The notes under the pieces were generated by a model. That model saw nothing but the letters and a program-made list of their open reading frames with translations, did not search any database and was not told where the DNA came from. DNA of 64,000 nucleotides from Hyphococcus sp. (lineage in GTDB: Bacteria; Pseudomonadota; Alphaproteobacteria; Caulobacterales; Parvularculaceae): contig JAJFGA010000043.1 of NCBI GenBank assembly GCA_021776375.1, forward strand, positions 1 through 64,000. The letters are read 5' to 3'. Of the stretch, positions 45,721-55,309 are shown piece by piece. Position 1 is the first letter of the stretch, and every line of letters starts with the position of its first letter. Made by a program: the position numbers and the translations under genes.

Positions 45721-46959
45721 CTACTTTGCGCTAAGAGCCGTTCGCATTTGCTTTAACCGCATATAGATTTGCTTCATGTCGGCAGATGGTTCCGGGTTTG
45801 ATTCGATTAGATTTACTGCAATGTCGACTTGTTCAAGGGCCGCCACACGATTTCCGCCGGATGCGTATGCGTTTGCCAGCAGGAAATATGGAAACGGAGA
45901 ATCCGGATACTGATCGACATAGACCTTTGCCATCGCGATGCCGGAAGCGACATCGCCGCTTTGTAATAAGCGCTGGATTTCCCCGAAAAACCCCTCATGA
46001 TTATATCGCGCCTCAGTGCCGTATTTTTTTGACAATCCATCAATATGCGCTTTGATATTCCCAGATTTAGCGGCTTGCGCGAGTGGCCAGTCTTGTCCAA
46101 AATTTTGCTCTAGGGCGCGATAGATACCGATAAGACGTGTTTGCATATGCGACCTGCCATCTTGTCGTTCAGCATTCCATTGAAAAGCGACGGGTGCATT
46201 GTCCTTCAGTGCTGATGTCATTTTCACAAACCCTGCTTCCAAATTTGGTTCATCGCCAAGGGTGATGAAGTACGAGCTTTGCAAATCGGGATTTTCTTTC
46301 ATCAAGGTTGTCATACGCTCAACAAACGACGCACTAATTCGTGCGTTGAAGAAAGGGCTTTGGGCGAAATAGCCTTGGAATAGGGTTGGTTTTTCGATCA
46401 ACGCAAACGTAGAAAACAGACCACCCAGCGAGTGACCCGAAAGCATGTGGTAGGATGTGGTCCGGTAAGTTTGGTCGATAAATGGCAGCAATTCCATATC
46501 GATATATTTCAAAAATTGCGTTGCCTCGCCAGGCACTGTGCCTGCGGGTGCATTTTCTGTAACGAATTCCGGCGAATAATCGGCGCCACGGGTTTCGCCA
46601 GCATGTAAGCCAACAATAATAAGCTCCGGTATCTGGCCATCATCTGACATGAATTTTGCAACAATGTTGGTGAACTCAAGATTGTTTTCCCCGTCTAAGA
46701 TATACAAAACGGGAAACCGTTGATCCGGGCGCTCAAAATATCCTGTTGGTAATTGCACTGTAATATGACGCTCTTGCTCGGAAAATTGCGACGTCATCGC
46801 GTGTTCATTGATGGAAGTCTTTGTTTGGGAAACTTCATTTTGTTGTAGGTTTGGAATTTGTGCGCTTTTTGTCTCACATGATATTGTCGTCGATATAATC
46901 GCAACGATGAACACCGATCTAATGAAGGCCCGCACCGGTATTGTGTTAAAAGTGATCAT
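45721..46959 (-). CDS. Esterase D-like alpha/beta hydrolase lipoprotein with TPR tail
   Basis: 412 residues. The N-terminal signal ends SVFIVAIISTTISC, a weak lipobox, suggesting a lipoprotein. The hydrolase is of the esterase D/IroE kind: FPVLYILDGENN, YHMLSGHSLGGLFSTFALIEKPTLFQGYFAQSPFF with nucleophile Ser in GHSLGG. The last 110 residues have TPR-like helices (ASGIAMAKVYVDQYPDSPFPYFLLANAYASGG). Its substrate is unknown; some relatives hydrolyse siderophore esters. Base composition is visibly AT-richer than the neighbours. Confidence 0.78.
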   Translation of the reverse strand: MITFNTIPVRAFIRSVFIVAIISTTISCETKSAQIPNLQQNEVSQTKTSINEHAMTSQFSEQERHITVQLPTGYFERPDQRFPVLYILDGENNLEFTNIVAKFMSDDGQIPELIIVGLHAGETRGADYSPEFVTENAPAGTVPGEATQFLKYIDMELLPFIDQTYRTTSYHMLSGHSLGGLFSTFALIEKPTLFQGYFAQSPFFNARISASFVERMTTLMKENPDLQSSYFITLGDEPNLEAGFVKMTSALKDNAPVAFQWNAERQDGRSHMQTRLIGIYRALEQNFGQDWPLAQAAKSGNIKAHIDGLSKKYGTEARYNHEGFFGEIQRLLQSGDVASGIAMAKVYVDQYPDSPFPYFLLANAYASGGNRVAALEQVDIAVNLIESNPEPSADMKQIYMRLKQMRTALSAK

Positions 46960-47291
46960 TGGTTTTTCTTTCTAGCTTTGGGTGCTGATTAGAAGATGGG
47001 CGTCAGGCTGATCTGGATCTATCACGCAAACTCTTAAGGATAATGGAAACAAGTTCACGCGCTTCCCCTCAAGTCGGGCGTTATGACTGACTGGATATGA
47101 CCCTATCGGCATTCAAATCTCGATTATAGAACGATTGTGCATTCCGTTTTCGGATAGGTAGCGGAAAGCAGATTGCAAGCGACCGGCAAGAATGGGCCAA
47201 TTCGCGATATTCCGGTTGAAACAAAATACCTAAAAGGTGTAATTGCGAATCGCATGACAAAGTCGCGAACGTATCTAAGGAATCCCCACCC
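46960..47291. other. 332-bp intergenic stretch without a recognisable gene
   Basis: Separates the divergent esterase gene and the 96-residue hypothetical gene. The minus-strand ORF 47081-47320 inside it overlaps the next gene and lacks an RBS or family features. No terminator or strong promoter is clear. Composition is relatively AT-rich, like the esterase. Confidence 0.5.
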
Positions 47292-47582
47292 ATGACTGCG
47301 CCCACAGGATCAAAAGCCAACCCGTCCCAGTTTGATTGTTATAGCGATCTCGGCGAGGACGAGCCCTATTTCGTTATTCGCGCGGATGATCCTTTGTCGG
47401 ATTCTCTGGTTGAGCTTCACGCCTATATTGGCGCCGGTCAGTCGGGGGTTGCCCATAACAAGCTTGCCGAAATCATGTCGCTTGTGGCGGACCGTCCGCC
47501 GCGCCCTTCGGACTCGCCAAAATACCGAGAGACCTTCACCATCTCGCAGGCCATGGAGGTTTGGCGGCGGAACAATCGTTAG
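47292..47582 (+). CDS. Small hypothetical protein
   Basis: 96 residues (MTAPTGSKANPSQFDCYSDLGEDEPYFVIRADDPLSDSLVELHAYIGAGQSG...FTISQAMEVWRRNNR). No signal or membrane segment. I do not recognise a family. AAGGA lies 11 bp before the ATG, and the acidic, evenly used codons look like real coding sequence. Confidence 0.6.
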   Translation: MTAPTGSKANPSQFDCYSDLGEDEPYFVIRADDPLSDSLVELHAYIGAGQSGVAHNKLAEIMSLVADRPPRPSDSPKYRETFTISQAMEVWRRNNR

Positions 47583-47764
47583 CGCAGAATGCGCCGCAAT
47601 GCGGCTCCGCGCGTCATGATTTTAGGGCCGCTGTATCAGCATTTTGGAACAACCGGCGCCGTCAAAGCATCTGCACCCAACCCTTGCGCCAAGGCCCGCA
47701 ATCGCTAAGGTCTGCCCGGAATTTTACCAGCCATCCCATGCATGGGACTGAACAGGAGAAACTG

Positions 47765-48061
47765 ATGGCAGTCGACGGCAAATGGAACCTTACGATCAAA
47801 ACGCCGATGGGCGACCAGACCGGCGTTTTAACCCTCAAGCAGGAAGGCGACGCGCTGACTGGTGATATGTCAGGCCCGCAGGGCGCCGCACCGATTGAGA
47901 ATGGCGCTGTTGAGGGCGACGTTTTGAAATGGCATGCGAAAGTGACTTCGCCAATGCCGATTACGCTCGAATTTGAAGGCAAAGAAGACGGCGGCAATCT
48001 TTCAGGCTCCGTCAAGCTCGGCGCGTTCGGTTCGTCGACCTTTTCCGGCACACCGGCTTAA
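47765..48061 (+). CDS. Small conserved beta-rich hypothetical protein
   Basis: 98 residues from ATG at 47765 (AGGAG 8 bp upstream); the ORF track's extra 68 residues from 47561 are not supported. MAVDGKWNLTIKTPMGDQTGVLTLKQEGDALTGDMSGPQGAAPIENGAVEGDVLKWHAKV has a lipocalin-like alternating pattern seen in short conserved proteins. It may bind a small hydrophobic ligand; that is inference. Followed 10 bp later by the DUF885 gene. Confidence 0.7.
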   Translation: MAVDGKWNLTIKTPMGDQTGVLTLKQEGDALTGDMSGPQGAAPIENGAVEGDVLKWHAKVTSPMPITLEFEGKEDGGNLSGSVKLGAFGSSTFSGTPA

Positions 48062-48071
48062 GGGTTGATCG

Positions 48072-49409
48072 ATGAAATACCTCGCCGCCGCCGTCGCCAG
48101 TTTTCTGCTCGCGGCCTGCGGCGGCGAGACTGATCTTGCGCCTTCACCAGCGCATGAAGTCAAGACGGACAACGCCCCAGAAAATCCAGACGCAACCGCC
48201 GCCCTTCATGAGATAGGGGAGGCATTTGTTAAGCTATCACTGGCGATCGGCGTTCTCGACCCTGCCTTTGTCGACGCCTATCACGGCCCTGAAGAATGGG
48301 CTGACGCTGCAGCGAGCCAAACACAATCTTATGACGCGCTCGCCGCCGATGCAGAGGCGTTGTTGATCAAAGTCTCCAGAGCCAATGCAGATGCGCCGAG
48401 CTTGCGCGGTGCGATGCTCGAAAAGCTGGTCCGCGCCAGCGTTGCGCGCATCGAAATAGCGCAAGGGCAGTTTTATCCATTCGATGAAGAAACGCGGCTC
48501 TTATATGACGCCGTCGCGCCGCAATATGATGTAAACGAATTTTATGCAGTGCTTGCTGAAATCGACGTGCTGCTGCCGGGCGATGCGCCGCTCTATGAAC
48601 GTGTTGATGCATTTCGCAACTCACTAGCGATTGCAGAAGATAAATTACTGCCGGTTTTTAATGCTGCCATCGCCGAGTGCCGCAAACGGACGCTGGCGCA
48701 TTACAAACTACCGGACAATGAGCGCTTTCGCCTGGAATTCGTGACCGACAAACCCTGGAGTGGTTACAACTGGTATCAGGGCGATTATGAAAGCCTGATC
48801 CAGGTCAATACCGATTTTCCGATCATCATTGATCGCGCGGTCGATCTGGGTTGCCATGAAGGCTATCCGGGGCACCACACATGGAATGTGATGCTTGAGC
48901 GTGATATTCTAAACGGTAAGGGGTGGATCGAATATTCTGTCTATCCGCTGTTTGCACCGCTGTCCGTGACGGCGGAGGGTTCGGCCAATTACGGCATTGA
49001 GCTGGCTTTTCCCGATGATGAGAAAATCACCTTTGAGCGTGACGTCTTGTTTCCGCTGGCGGGCCTGAACCCGGAGGACGCGGAAAAGCTGGACCGGCTG
49101 AACAAGGCGCGCCGCAAACTCTCCCATTCGCGCAACCATATCGCGCGCGCCTATCTTGACGGCGATATTGATCGTGAAGAAGCGGTGAGGGTGTCAATGG
49201 AGTTCGGGCTTCAGTCGCGCGAGCGGGCCGAACAAGGCATACGGTTCATCGAGACCTATCGTGGTTACGTTATCAATTATAATCTTGGTCGCGATCTGGT
49301 AGAAAATTACGTGCATCGTAAAGTCGATGGGGGCGAGGATCGTTGGGACGCGTTTCGCACGCTGCTGACTACGCCGCTGGCCGCTTCCGATATTGAGGCG
49401 GCGCAGTGA
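48072..49409 (+). CDS. DUF885 family lipoprotein (peptidase-like)
   Basis: 445 residues with a clear lipoprotein signal (MKYLAAAVASFLLAAC|GG). The core matches DUF885, including the metal-site-like LGCHEGYPGHHTWNVMLERDI and VTAEGSANYGIELAFP. DUF885 proteins resemble zinc carboxypeptidases, but activity is unproven for most. The stop overlaps the start of a PepSY gene by 4 bp. Confidence 0.82.
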   Translation: MKYLAAAVASFLLAACGGETDLAPSPAHEVKTDNAPENPDATAALHEIGEAFVKLSLAIGVLDPAFVDAYHGPEEWADAAASQTQSYDALAADAEALLIKVSRANADAPSLRGAMLEKLVRASVARIEIAQGQFYPFDEETRLLYDAVAPQYDVNEFYAVLAEIDVLLPGDAPLYERVDAFRNSLAIAEDKLLPVFNAAIAECRKRTLAHYKLPDNERFRLEFVTDKPWSGYNWYQGDYESLIQVNTDFPIIIDRAVDLGCHEGYPGHHTWNVMLERDILNGKGWIEYSVYPLFAPLSVTAEGSANYGIELAFPDDEKITFERDVLFPLAGLNPEDAEKLDRLNKARRKLSHSRNHIARAYLDGDIDREEAVRVSMEFGLQSRERAEQGIRFIETYRGYVINYNLGRDLVENYVHRKVDGGEDRWDAFRTLLTTPLAASDIEAAQ

Positions 49410-50137
49410 CATTCGCAAAAATTGTTCAGCGGATTCATCTTTGGGCGGGGCTGTTGCTTGGCGTTCAGGTGATTATCTGGATGCTGAGCGGCGTTGTGAT
49501 GAGCTGGTTTCATCTCGATCTGGTGCGCGGCGAACGCTCCGCTTTTTCCGCACCGGCGCCGGAGCTTGAAGCCAAAGGCTACGCCTCGCCCGGCGGCGTG
49601 ATTGCGCAGATGGATGGTGCGATTACGATTTCGTTGCGTTATTTCCTCGGTCGCGTGGTTTATGAAGCTGAGGGTGTCAATGAGCGCGCATTATTTGATG
49701 CATCGACAGGAGAACGCATTACCCCGATTGAAGAAAAATCGGCGCGTAAAGTGGCGAATACTGATTATGTCGGCGCGGGTGAAATTAAACAGCTAAGGCT
49801 GATGAGCGATGCGCCCCATGAATATCGCGGCAAACAACCCGTATGGCGCGCCGATTTTGATGATCGATTGCATACGCGGCTTTATATCTCACCAGAGAAC
49901 GGCCGCGTCGTTTCCCGCCGCAACGACATCTGGCGGGTCTACGATTTCTTCTGGATGCTGCATATTATGGATTATGTCGATCGAAAGGATTTCAACAATC
50001 CGCTGATCAAGGCGTTCTCCGCTGGCGGCCTGTTATTTTCTTTTTCCGGCATGATTTTGGTGGTGCTGAAAAAGGGTAGAAACCAAATCGCAAGGGATCT
50101 GCAATTCATCGTCGGGCGCCGGCGCCGCTCAACATAA
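49406..50137 (+). CDS. PepSY domain membrane protein
   Basis: 243 residues. An N-terminal helix (IHLWAGLLLGVQVIIWMLSGVVMSWFH) is followed by a periplasmic PepSY-like region and a second helix near the end (AFSAGGLLFSFSGMILVVL). The helix-PepSY layout resembles iron-uptake and reductase-associated PepSY proteins; PepSY domains also inhibit peptidases, which may matter next to the DUF885 gene. GTG start overlapping the upstream stop. Confidence 0.78.
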   Translation: MTFAKIVQRIHLWAGLLLGVQVIIWMLSGVVMSWFHLDLVRGERSAFSAPAPELEAKGYASPGGVIAQMDGAITISLRYFLGRVVYEAEGVNERALFDASTGERITPIEEKSARKVANTDYVGAGEIKQLRLMSDAPHEYRGKQPVWRADFDDRLHTRLYISPENGRVVSRRNDIWRVYDFFWMLHIMDYVDRKDFNNPLIKAFSAGGLLFSFSGMILVVLKKGRNQIARDLQFIVGRRRRST

Positions 50138-50166
50138 AAATCGCGCCGCAAGATTATCGCGGCGCG
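50135..50166 (-). terminator. Terminator after the 112-residue secreted protein gene
   Basis: CGCGCCGC and GCGGCGCG form an 8-bp stem with a 9-nt loop. In the minus direction a T-rich run (ATTTTTATG) follows. Confidence 0.65.
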
Positions 50167-50193
50167 CTCATATTCGTTGGGGATGTCGAAAGT

Positions 50194-50532
50194 TTAAAAG
50201 CCGAAATAGATCGGTTCCGGGCCAGCCTGCTTGAATTTCTCAGATTTGTCGTCTTCGGTCTCATTTGCGTCTTTGCCCGCATTACATTCATCATTTGATG
50301 AGTGTGAGCCTCGATCGTCAGCCTTGTCGGTCGAATATCCTACCGAACCGGCTATTGCGGTGACTGAGACAGAAAGCTGGTCAACGAAATAAGCAAGCAC
50401 GCCTTTGCTTTCGCGCTTTACCGTCTCGTCGGCAGATTGGCTCGCCGTCATAGACCCGCCTAGCGGGCCAGCCGCCGCGCCGCTAATACATAGCGCGCCA
50501 GCAACGATCGCAGCGGTTGCAAATTTCATCAT
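50194..50532 (-). CDS. Small secreted hypothetical protein
   Basis: 112 residues with a signal peptide (MMKFATAAIVAGALCISGAAA) and a hydrophilic, acidic mature part (SVGYSTDKADDRGSHSSNDECNAGKDANETEDDKSEKF) ending EPIYFGF. One cysteine. I recognise no family. GAGGAG sits well before the start; it has its own terminator, so it is probably monocistronic. Confidence 0.65.
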   Translation of the reverse strand: MMKFATAAIVAGALCISGAAAGPLGGSMTASQSADETVKRESKGVLAYFVDQLSVSVTAIAGSVGYSTDKADDRGSHSSNDECNAGKDANETEDDKSEKFKQAGPEPIYFGF

Positions 50533-50721
50533 TGTTCGTGTCTCCTCACGCCTTTATGCACGCGATTGCAGTATAATAGCAACTATCCAGCCCCTCTCCG
50601 ATAGGCCTGAAACTCTTACCATGACGTAACAATTAAGGCATTTTCGGCATTCAGATGGGTGTTCACGCAGATTTTACAATCTTGCAGCGCACAAAATCTG
50701 CGTGACGGCATGCGTCAGCGC

Positions 50722-51834
50722 TCATGAGAGCGCGTCAGCAGCTGCCGTAAAGGGTACATTGAGCGCCTCGGCGACGGCCTGATAGGTGACCATCCCGCGG
50801 TGAATATTGAGGCCATTGCGCAAGTGCGGGTCGTCTCTCATGGCGTCCAGCCCCTTATTGGCGAGGCGCAAGCCATATTGCAGGGTTGCATTGTTCAGCG
50901 CGTGAGATGAGGTCAGCGGCACTGCGCCCGGCATATTCGCGACGCAATAATGCAATACCCCATCGACCACATAGGTCGGATCTTCGTGGGTGGTCGCTTT
51001 TGAGGTTTCAAAACACCCGCCCTGGTCAATCGCAACATCGACGAGGACGGCGCCTTCTTTCATGCTTTTCAGCATGTCGCGGGTCACCAGCTTTGGTGCG
51101 CTGGCGCCGGGAATTAACACCGCGCCAACGACGACGTCGGCGCCTTTGGTTTCGTCTTCCAGCGCTTCAAAGGTTGAGTAACGTGTTTTGGCGCGGCCCT
51201 CGAAGAGATCGTCAAGCTCGGTCAGCCGGCGATGGCTGCGCTCCAGAATGGTTACGTCCGCGCCAAGCCCGACGGCCATGCGCGCCGCATGCGTGCCGAC
51301 AACGCCGCCGCCGATCACGACGACTTTCGCCGGCAAAACGCCGGGAACGCCGCCCATCAAAAGTCCACGTCCGCCCTGATGCGCTGTGAGCGCATAGGCC
51401 CCGGCCTGCACAGAAAGCCGGCCGGCCACTTCGCTCATGGGCGCCAGCAAGGGCAGGCCGCCAAAAGCGTCGGTTACGGTTTCATAGGCAACCGCCGTCA
51501 CGCCAGACTCAATCAGACCACGGGCCTGGTCCGGATCCGGCGCCAGGTGAAGATAGGTATAAAGAATTTGTCCCTCACGCAGCTGCGCCCATTCGCTCGG
51601 CTGCGGTTCTTTTACCTTCACGATCATCTCGCTGTTTGCAAAAACCGTCTTGGCGTCGGGCGCGATCTTTGCGCCGACGGCCTGATAATCACTGTCGCTG
51701 ACTTTAATGCCCGCGCCCGCGCCGGTCTCGACCAGGACGTCATGACCATTGGCGACATATTCGCGAACGCTGCCCGGCACCAGGCCGACGCGAAATTCCG
51801 AGTTTTTGATTTCCTTAGGTACGCCCACCTGCAT
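50722..51834 (-). CDS. ald: Alanine dehydrogenase
   Basis: 370 residues. [34 protein letters not shown] (catalytic Lys), [24 protein letters not shown] for NAD, and [24 protein letters not shown] are diagnostic. It interconverts L-alanine and pyruvate/ammonia. A strong RBS (AAGGAGA) precedes the ATG. It diverges from an Lrp-type gene, the usual arrangement of an alanine-responsive activator. Confidence 0.96.
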   Translation of the reverse strand: MQVGVPKEIKNSEFRVGLVPGSVREYVANGHDVLVETGAGAGIKVSDSDYQAVGAKIAPDAKTVFANSEMIVKVKEPQPSEWAQLREGQILYTYLHLAPDPDQARGLIESGVTAVAYETVTDAFGGLPLLAPMSEVAGRLSVQAGAYALTAHQGGRGLLMGGVPGVLPAKVVVIGGGVVGTHAARMAVGLGADVTILERSHRRLTELDDLFEGRAKTRYSTFEALEDETKGADVVVGAVLIPGASAPKLVTRDMLKSMKEGAVLVDVAIDQGGCFETSKATTHEDPTYVVDGVLHYCVANMPGAVPLTSSHALNNATLQYGLRLANKGLDAMRDDPHLRNGLNIHRGMVTYQAVAEALNVPFTAAADALS

Positions 51835-51892
51835 GATCTTCTCCTTAAGACGATTTCAGGCGCATTCTATTCTCTTATCTAAGGATATTTTT

Positions 51893-51911
51893 GATAATTT
51901 ATCGGAATTAT
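51893..51911. promoter_or_regulatory. Candidate Lrp-type operator between ald and the regulator
   Basis: Two overlapping palindromes, GATAATTTATC and ATAATT-N6-AATTAT, lie in the AT-rich centre of the divergent intergenic region, as expected for Lrp/AsnC sites. Confidence 0.5.
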
Positions 51912-51969
51912 GAGATAGTGAAGGATGCTATCCCCAAGTGAGTTGAAATCGAGAACAGGATTCGAAATT

Positions 51970-52422
51970 ATGGATGAGTTTGATGCGGCGATCTTGAACG
52001 TCCTTCAGGAAGATGGACAAACGCCTTTTACCGAACTGGGCGAACAAGTGGGGCTTTCGCCGTCGGCCTGCCACAAGCGCGTCAAGGAGCTGCGCCGGTC
52101 GGGCGTAATCGCGCAACAGGTCGCTATTGTTGATGAGCGCAAGCTGGGGATGGAAACATCCGTATTTATCCAGGCGACATTAAAAAACCAGCGACAGGCG
52201 ACGCTGTCCGCCTTTGAAAAAGCGGTGGCGCTTCATCGTGAGATTATGGAGTGTTATCTGATGGCGGGTCTTTCAGATTACTTGCTGCGCATTCTTTGTC
52301 GCGACGGCGCTGATTATGAACGTATCCACGCCGATATCCTTACCCGGCTTCCGGGCGTCGACCGGGTGATTACCAATTTTTCGATCCGCAAAGTTCTGCG
52401 CCGAACCGCAGTGCGGCTATGA
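51970..52422 (+). CDS. Lrp/AsnC family regulator (AldR-like)
   Basis: 150 residues from ATG at 51970 (MDEFDAAILNVLQEDGQTPFTELGEQVGLSPSACHKRVKELRRSGVI), an AsnC-type winged helix, followed by the RAM/ACT ligand domain. The divergent ald gene and AT-rich palindromes suggest it controls ald in response to an amino acid, probably alanine. The ORF track's 15 extra residues lack an RBS. Confidence 0.9.
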   Translation: MDEFDAAILNVLQEDGQTPFTELGEQVGLSPSACHKRVKELRRSGVIAQQVAIVDERKLGMETSVFIQATLKNQRQATLSAFEKAVALHREIMECYLMAGLSDYLLRILCRDGADYERIHADILTRLPGVDRVITNFSIRKVLRRTAVRL

Positions 52423-52588
52423 CCCTATATGAGTTGGCGTTCATTAAGACTTGGATAGGGCGGGGTTTTGACAGGGCTGGGCGGCAAAGCCCCGAAAATA
52501 CGATTCAATTTGACCTGTAAAGCTTAAGGCGACGGCAAACCCTCCAGCGCAGTCTTTTTTCTGCCCGTTGATGTTGGAGTTGAAAATA

Positions 52589-53311
52589 ATGTTGTCGACT
52601 GCTCGTGTTGCTATCCCCGTTCCCGTCGCCGTACGGCTTAAAACCGACGCTGCATTTTTCGATAATGTAAATGATTATGCGCGCGATGATTTAATCGGTT
52701 TTAAGCGACCGATTGCTGCGGCGTTTGCGTTGATTGCGCCGGTGTCGATGGCGTTTGTTTATCAGGGCGAGGGGGCCATGTCAGCGCTGCAGATTGCGGC
52801 TATGATTATCGCCATTGTCGGCGCCGGGCTCTATTTTGTCGGCAAGCAGGAATGGCCGAACATTGTCGCCGAATTCCAAACGCTCGCGCGTGCTAAAAAG
52901 CACGCCATTGCCGATCTGCGTTGCGGGTTTGGCGAATCGTCCTTTCTCAGCAATGGTCGCAGCCCGCGGTTTTTCGAATATGATCACGGCGTCATCGCGA
53001 TGGCCGATGCGGGTGATCTAAAGACGTTATTCTTCGACATCACCAATGACGGCGCCGATCCGCGCTGGACGCTTTATTGCGATGGCGAGCTGCACCGCCG
53101 GGTCTGGCGGTGGCTGCGCCTGCCGGTCTCGCGCGAGGTGGTCAAATTCACCACCGAGGGCTCAAAACTCGCCAGCACCGGCGCACCCCCCGTAATCGAT
53201 TCGATTGAAGCCTGGGAAGCGGTCAATGTCGCGCTCGGAGAGCCGCTCGATGGATCGCTCATCCACCGGCCCTTCGACGAGCTGGTGGAAATGGTTGAGC
53301 GCCTGGTTTAG
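52589..53311 (+). CDS. Hypothetical membrane protein
   Basis: 240 residues from ATG at 52589 (TTGGAG 9 bp upstream). Two hydrophobic segments near residues 40-80 (IAAAFALIAPVSMAFVYQ and LQIAAMIIAIVGAGLYFVG) resemble a two-helix hairpin; the remaining soluble domain contains ADLRCGFGESSFLSNGRSPRFFEYDHGVIAMADAGDLKTLFFDITNDG. I do not recognise it. It precedes lipA by 61 bp. Confidence 0.65.
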   Translation: MLSTARVAIPVPVAVRLKTDAAFFDNVNDYARDDLIGFKRPIAAAFALIAPVSMAFVYQGEGAMSALQIAAMIIAIVGAGLYFVGKQEWPNIVAEFQTLARAKKHAIADLRCGFGESSFLSNGRSPRFFEYDHGVIAMADAGDLKTLFFDITNDGADPRWTLYCDGELHRRVWRWLRLPVSREVVKFTTEGSKLASTGAPPVIDSIEAWEAVNVALGEPLDGSLIHRPFDELVEMVERLV

Positions 53312-53372
53312 TCGCTTTCGGGGTGATTTCAGCCCCTTACATTCGCCAGGGCCCGCTGCTACATGACGGTGC

Positions 53373-54326
53373 ATGGCGACCCTGATCGACAACCCCAATG
53401 GCGGCCCGAAACGTCCGCGTCACCCGGAAAAGCAAGCGCGCGCCGACAGCCCGGTTTTGCGCAAGCCGGACTGGATTCGCGTCAAGGCGCCGGTCTCAAA
53501 AGGCTATGCCGCTACGCGTGAGATTGTCCGCTCGCGAGGCCTGCATACAGTTTGTGAAGAGGCGTCGTGTCCGAATATCGGCGAATGCTGGGACAAAAAA
53601 CACGCAACCATGATGATCATGGGCGATACCTGCACAAGAGCGTGTGCGTTCTGCAATGTGAAGACTGGCTTGCCGGGACCGCTTGATGCATCCGAGCCTG
53701 AACACGTCGCGGAAGCTGTCGCTGAAATGGGCTTGAAGCATGTGGTCATCACATCGGTTGATCGCGACGATCTCGCCGATGGCGGTGCGGAACATTTCGC
53801 CAAAGTAGTACGCGCGATCCGTGCCGGCTCGCCTGAAACCACGATCGAAATTTTAACGCCGGACTTTCTGCGCAAGGACGGCGCGGCCGAAGTGGTCATC
53901 GATTCCAAGCCCGATGTCTTCAATCACAATCTTGAAACCGCGCCACGGCTTTATCTCACGATCCGTCCGGGTGCGCGCTATTTTCATTCGTTGCGGTTGT
54001 TAGAAAAGGTCAAGGAGCGCGACCCGCAGATGTTCACAAAGTCCGGCATCATGGTTGGCCTTGGCGAAGACCGAAATGAGGTGATGCAGGTGATGGACGA
54101 CATGCGCTCGGCCGGCATCGATTTCATCACCATCGGCCAATATCTCCAACCGACGCGCAAACATGCGCCGGTCGACCGGTTCGTACATCCCGATGAGTTC
54201 AAGTCTTACGAGACCATGGCGCGCGCAAAAGGTTTCCTTATGGTTTCCGCATCGCCGCTGACGCGCTCATCGCATCACGCCGGCGAGGACTTTGCCAAGC
54301 TGAAAGCCGCGCGCGCGGCGCTTTAA
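53373..54326 (+). CDS. lipA: Lipoyl synthase
   Basis: 317 residues. Auxiliary cluster cysteines in [14 protein letters not shown], radical-SAM cluster in [10 protein letters not shown], and the late RSSYHA-like serine ligand region [12 protein letters not shown]. It inserts sulfur into octanoyl groups of lipoyl proteins. Neighbour of ratA-type protein in many alphaproteobacteria, as here two genes on. Confidence 0.97.
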   Translation: MATLIDNPNGGPKRPRHPEKQARADSPVLRKPDWIRVKAPVSKGYAATREIVRSRGLHTVCEEASCPNIGECWDKKHATMMIMGDTCTRACAFCNVKTGLPGPLDASEPEHVAEAVAEMGLKHVVITSVDRDDLADGGAEHFAKVVRAIRAGSPETTIEILTPDFLRKDGAAEVVIDSKPDVFNHNLETAPRLYLTIRPGARYFHSLRLLEKVKERDPQMFTKSGIMVGLGEDRNEVMQVMDDMRSAGIDFITIGQYLQPTRKHAPVDRFVHPDEFKSYETMARAKGFLMVSASPLTRSSHHAGEDFAKLKAARAAL

Positions 54327-54333
54327 TTAGGCT

Positions 54334-54972
54334 CTATGGCTGTCGGCACCGGCGGTCGAGCAAGTTTGCCGCGTCGCCACATAAAATCAGTATATCCTGA
54401 TCTGCAATGTCATCGCCGACCTGCACGTCATTGGTTTGGCGCTGGTCGTTTGTCTGCGAGACGGTGGTCTGGACATTGACCTTGGCGGCCGGGTGTTTTT
54501 GTTTATGGCCAGCGAGTTTCTTGTCGTAGTTGCGTTCAATGTCGCGCAGTCGTTCAGCCAAATCTGAAAAGCGCCGTTCCGCGTCTTTGCGGTCGCTCGC
54601 CGCCATATAGCAACCGGCCTCATCGTAGAGTTTGACTTCCAGGCAGTGTGTATGGGTTTTGCAACGCATAACGACGGCATTGTAACTGGCGTTGATTTCA
54701 GCGCGAAACCGCTCAAGCGACACTCCGGTAATGTCCGGATAGGCGGCGGTCTTGGAAATGATGGACTGGACGGCGGACAGATAGTTTTGCCGGTCATATT
54801 CAAATTGCACTTCGCAGGTTTCAGCGGCGACTTTTTTACGGTCTTCAAGCGTCGGGTGTTGCGGTCCGCCGATGCGTTGATTGCGCACTACAATGTCGTC
54901 AACGGCGACTTTATGGCTGCAGGCCGTGGCGCTTAACGCAGCAATTGAAAGGATAAAGGTTCTGGCGTTCAT
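54334..54972 (-). CDS. Secreted or lipoprotein-like hypothetical protein
   Basis: 212 residues from ATG at 54972 (GGGAGGC just upstream; the longer ORF is rejected). MNARTFILSIAALSATAC looks like a signal ending at a cysteine. The rest is helical and charged (LERFRAEINASYNAVVMRC, DRKDAERRFSDLAERLRDIERNYDKKLAGHKQ) and ends with a Gln/Asn/Asp-rich tail and four late residues CRQP. No family recognised. Probably cotranscribed with the small membrane protein upstream at 55031. Confidence 0.65.
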   Translation of the reverse strand: MNARTFILSIAALSATACSHKVAVDDIVVRNQRIGGPQHPTLEDRKKVAAETCEVQFEYDRQNYLSAVQSIISKTAAYPDITGVSLERFRAEINASYNAVVMRCKTHTHCLEVKLYDEAGCYMAASDRKDAERRFSDLAERLRDIERNYDKKLAGHKQKHPAAKVNVQTTVSQTNDQRQTNDVQVGDDIADQDILILCGDAANLLDRRCRQP

Positions 54973-55030
54973 GGTTGCCTCCCGCGGCATTCGAAAATTA
55001 TTTGTGGTGAGTTTGGCTGGGATGCGTTCG

Positions 55031-55288
55031 TTAATGCTTTGTCCCTTGCAACTCGAAATCGAAGTTGAGTTCCAAAACACCGAAACAACACACGTAGTGC
55101 GGCGCTGAAAAATACCCCGCCCGAACACCGGCGGCGTACCCAATGCCGAGCACGACGAGTGTTCCCAAGATCGCAATCACGATATGTAAAAACCGATTGC
55201 TCGATGGTTTGGGCGATGCATTGCCGCCGCTTTTTCCGACCTTGACGATGGTAATGTCGTCAAAACTCTGTTTGTCTCCATGCAGCAT
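55031..55288 (-). CDS. Small single-pass membrane protein
   Basis: 85 residues from ATG at 55288 (AGGGG 6 bp upstream). A hydrophilic N-terminus, one helix (FLHIVIAILGTLVVLGIGYAAGV) and a C-terminal part with CC. It lies 58 bp before the 54334 gene on the same strand. No family recognised. A 25-bp inverted repeat lies upstream. Confidence 0.6.
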   Translation of the reverse strand: MLHGDKQSFDDITIVKVGKSGGNASPKPSSNRFLHIVIAILGTLVVLGIGYAAGVRAGYFSAPHYVCCFGVLELNFDFELQGTKH

Positions 55289-55309
55289 TGCCACCCCTCA
55301 ATATTACTG

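Noticed and set aside
47081-47320. 79-residue minus-strand ORF in the 332-bp gap
   Set aside because: No RBS, overlaps the next gene and has no recognisable family or composition support.
52440-52588. Promoter TTGACA near 52466
   Set aside because: No acceptable -10 box at 16-18 bp; the region is GC-rich with a loose hairpin only.
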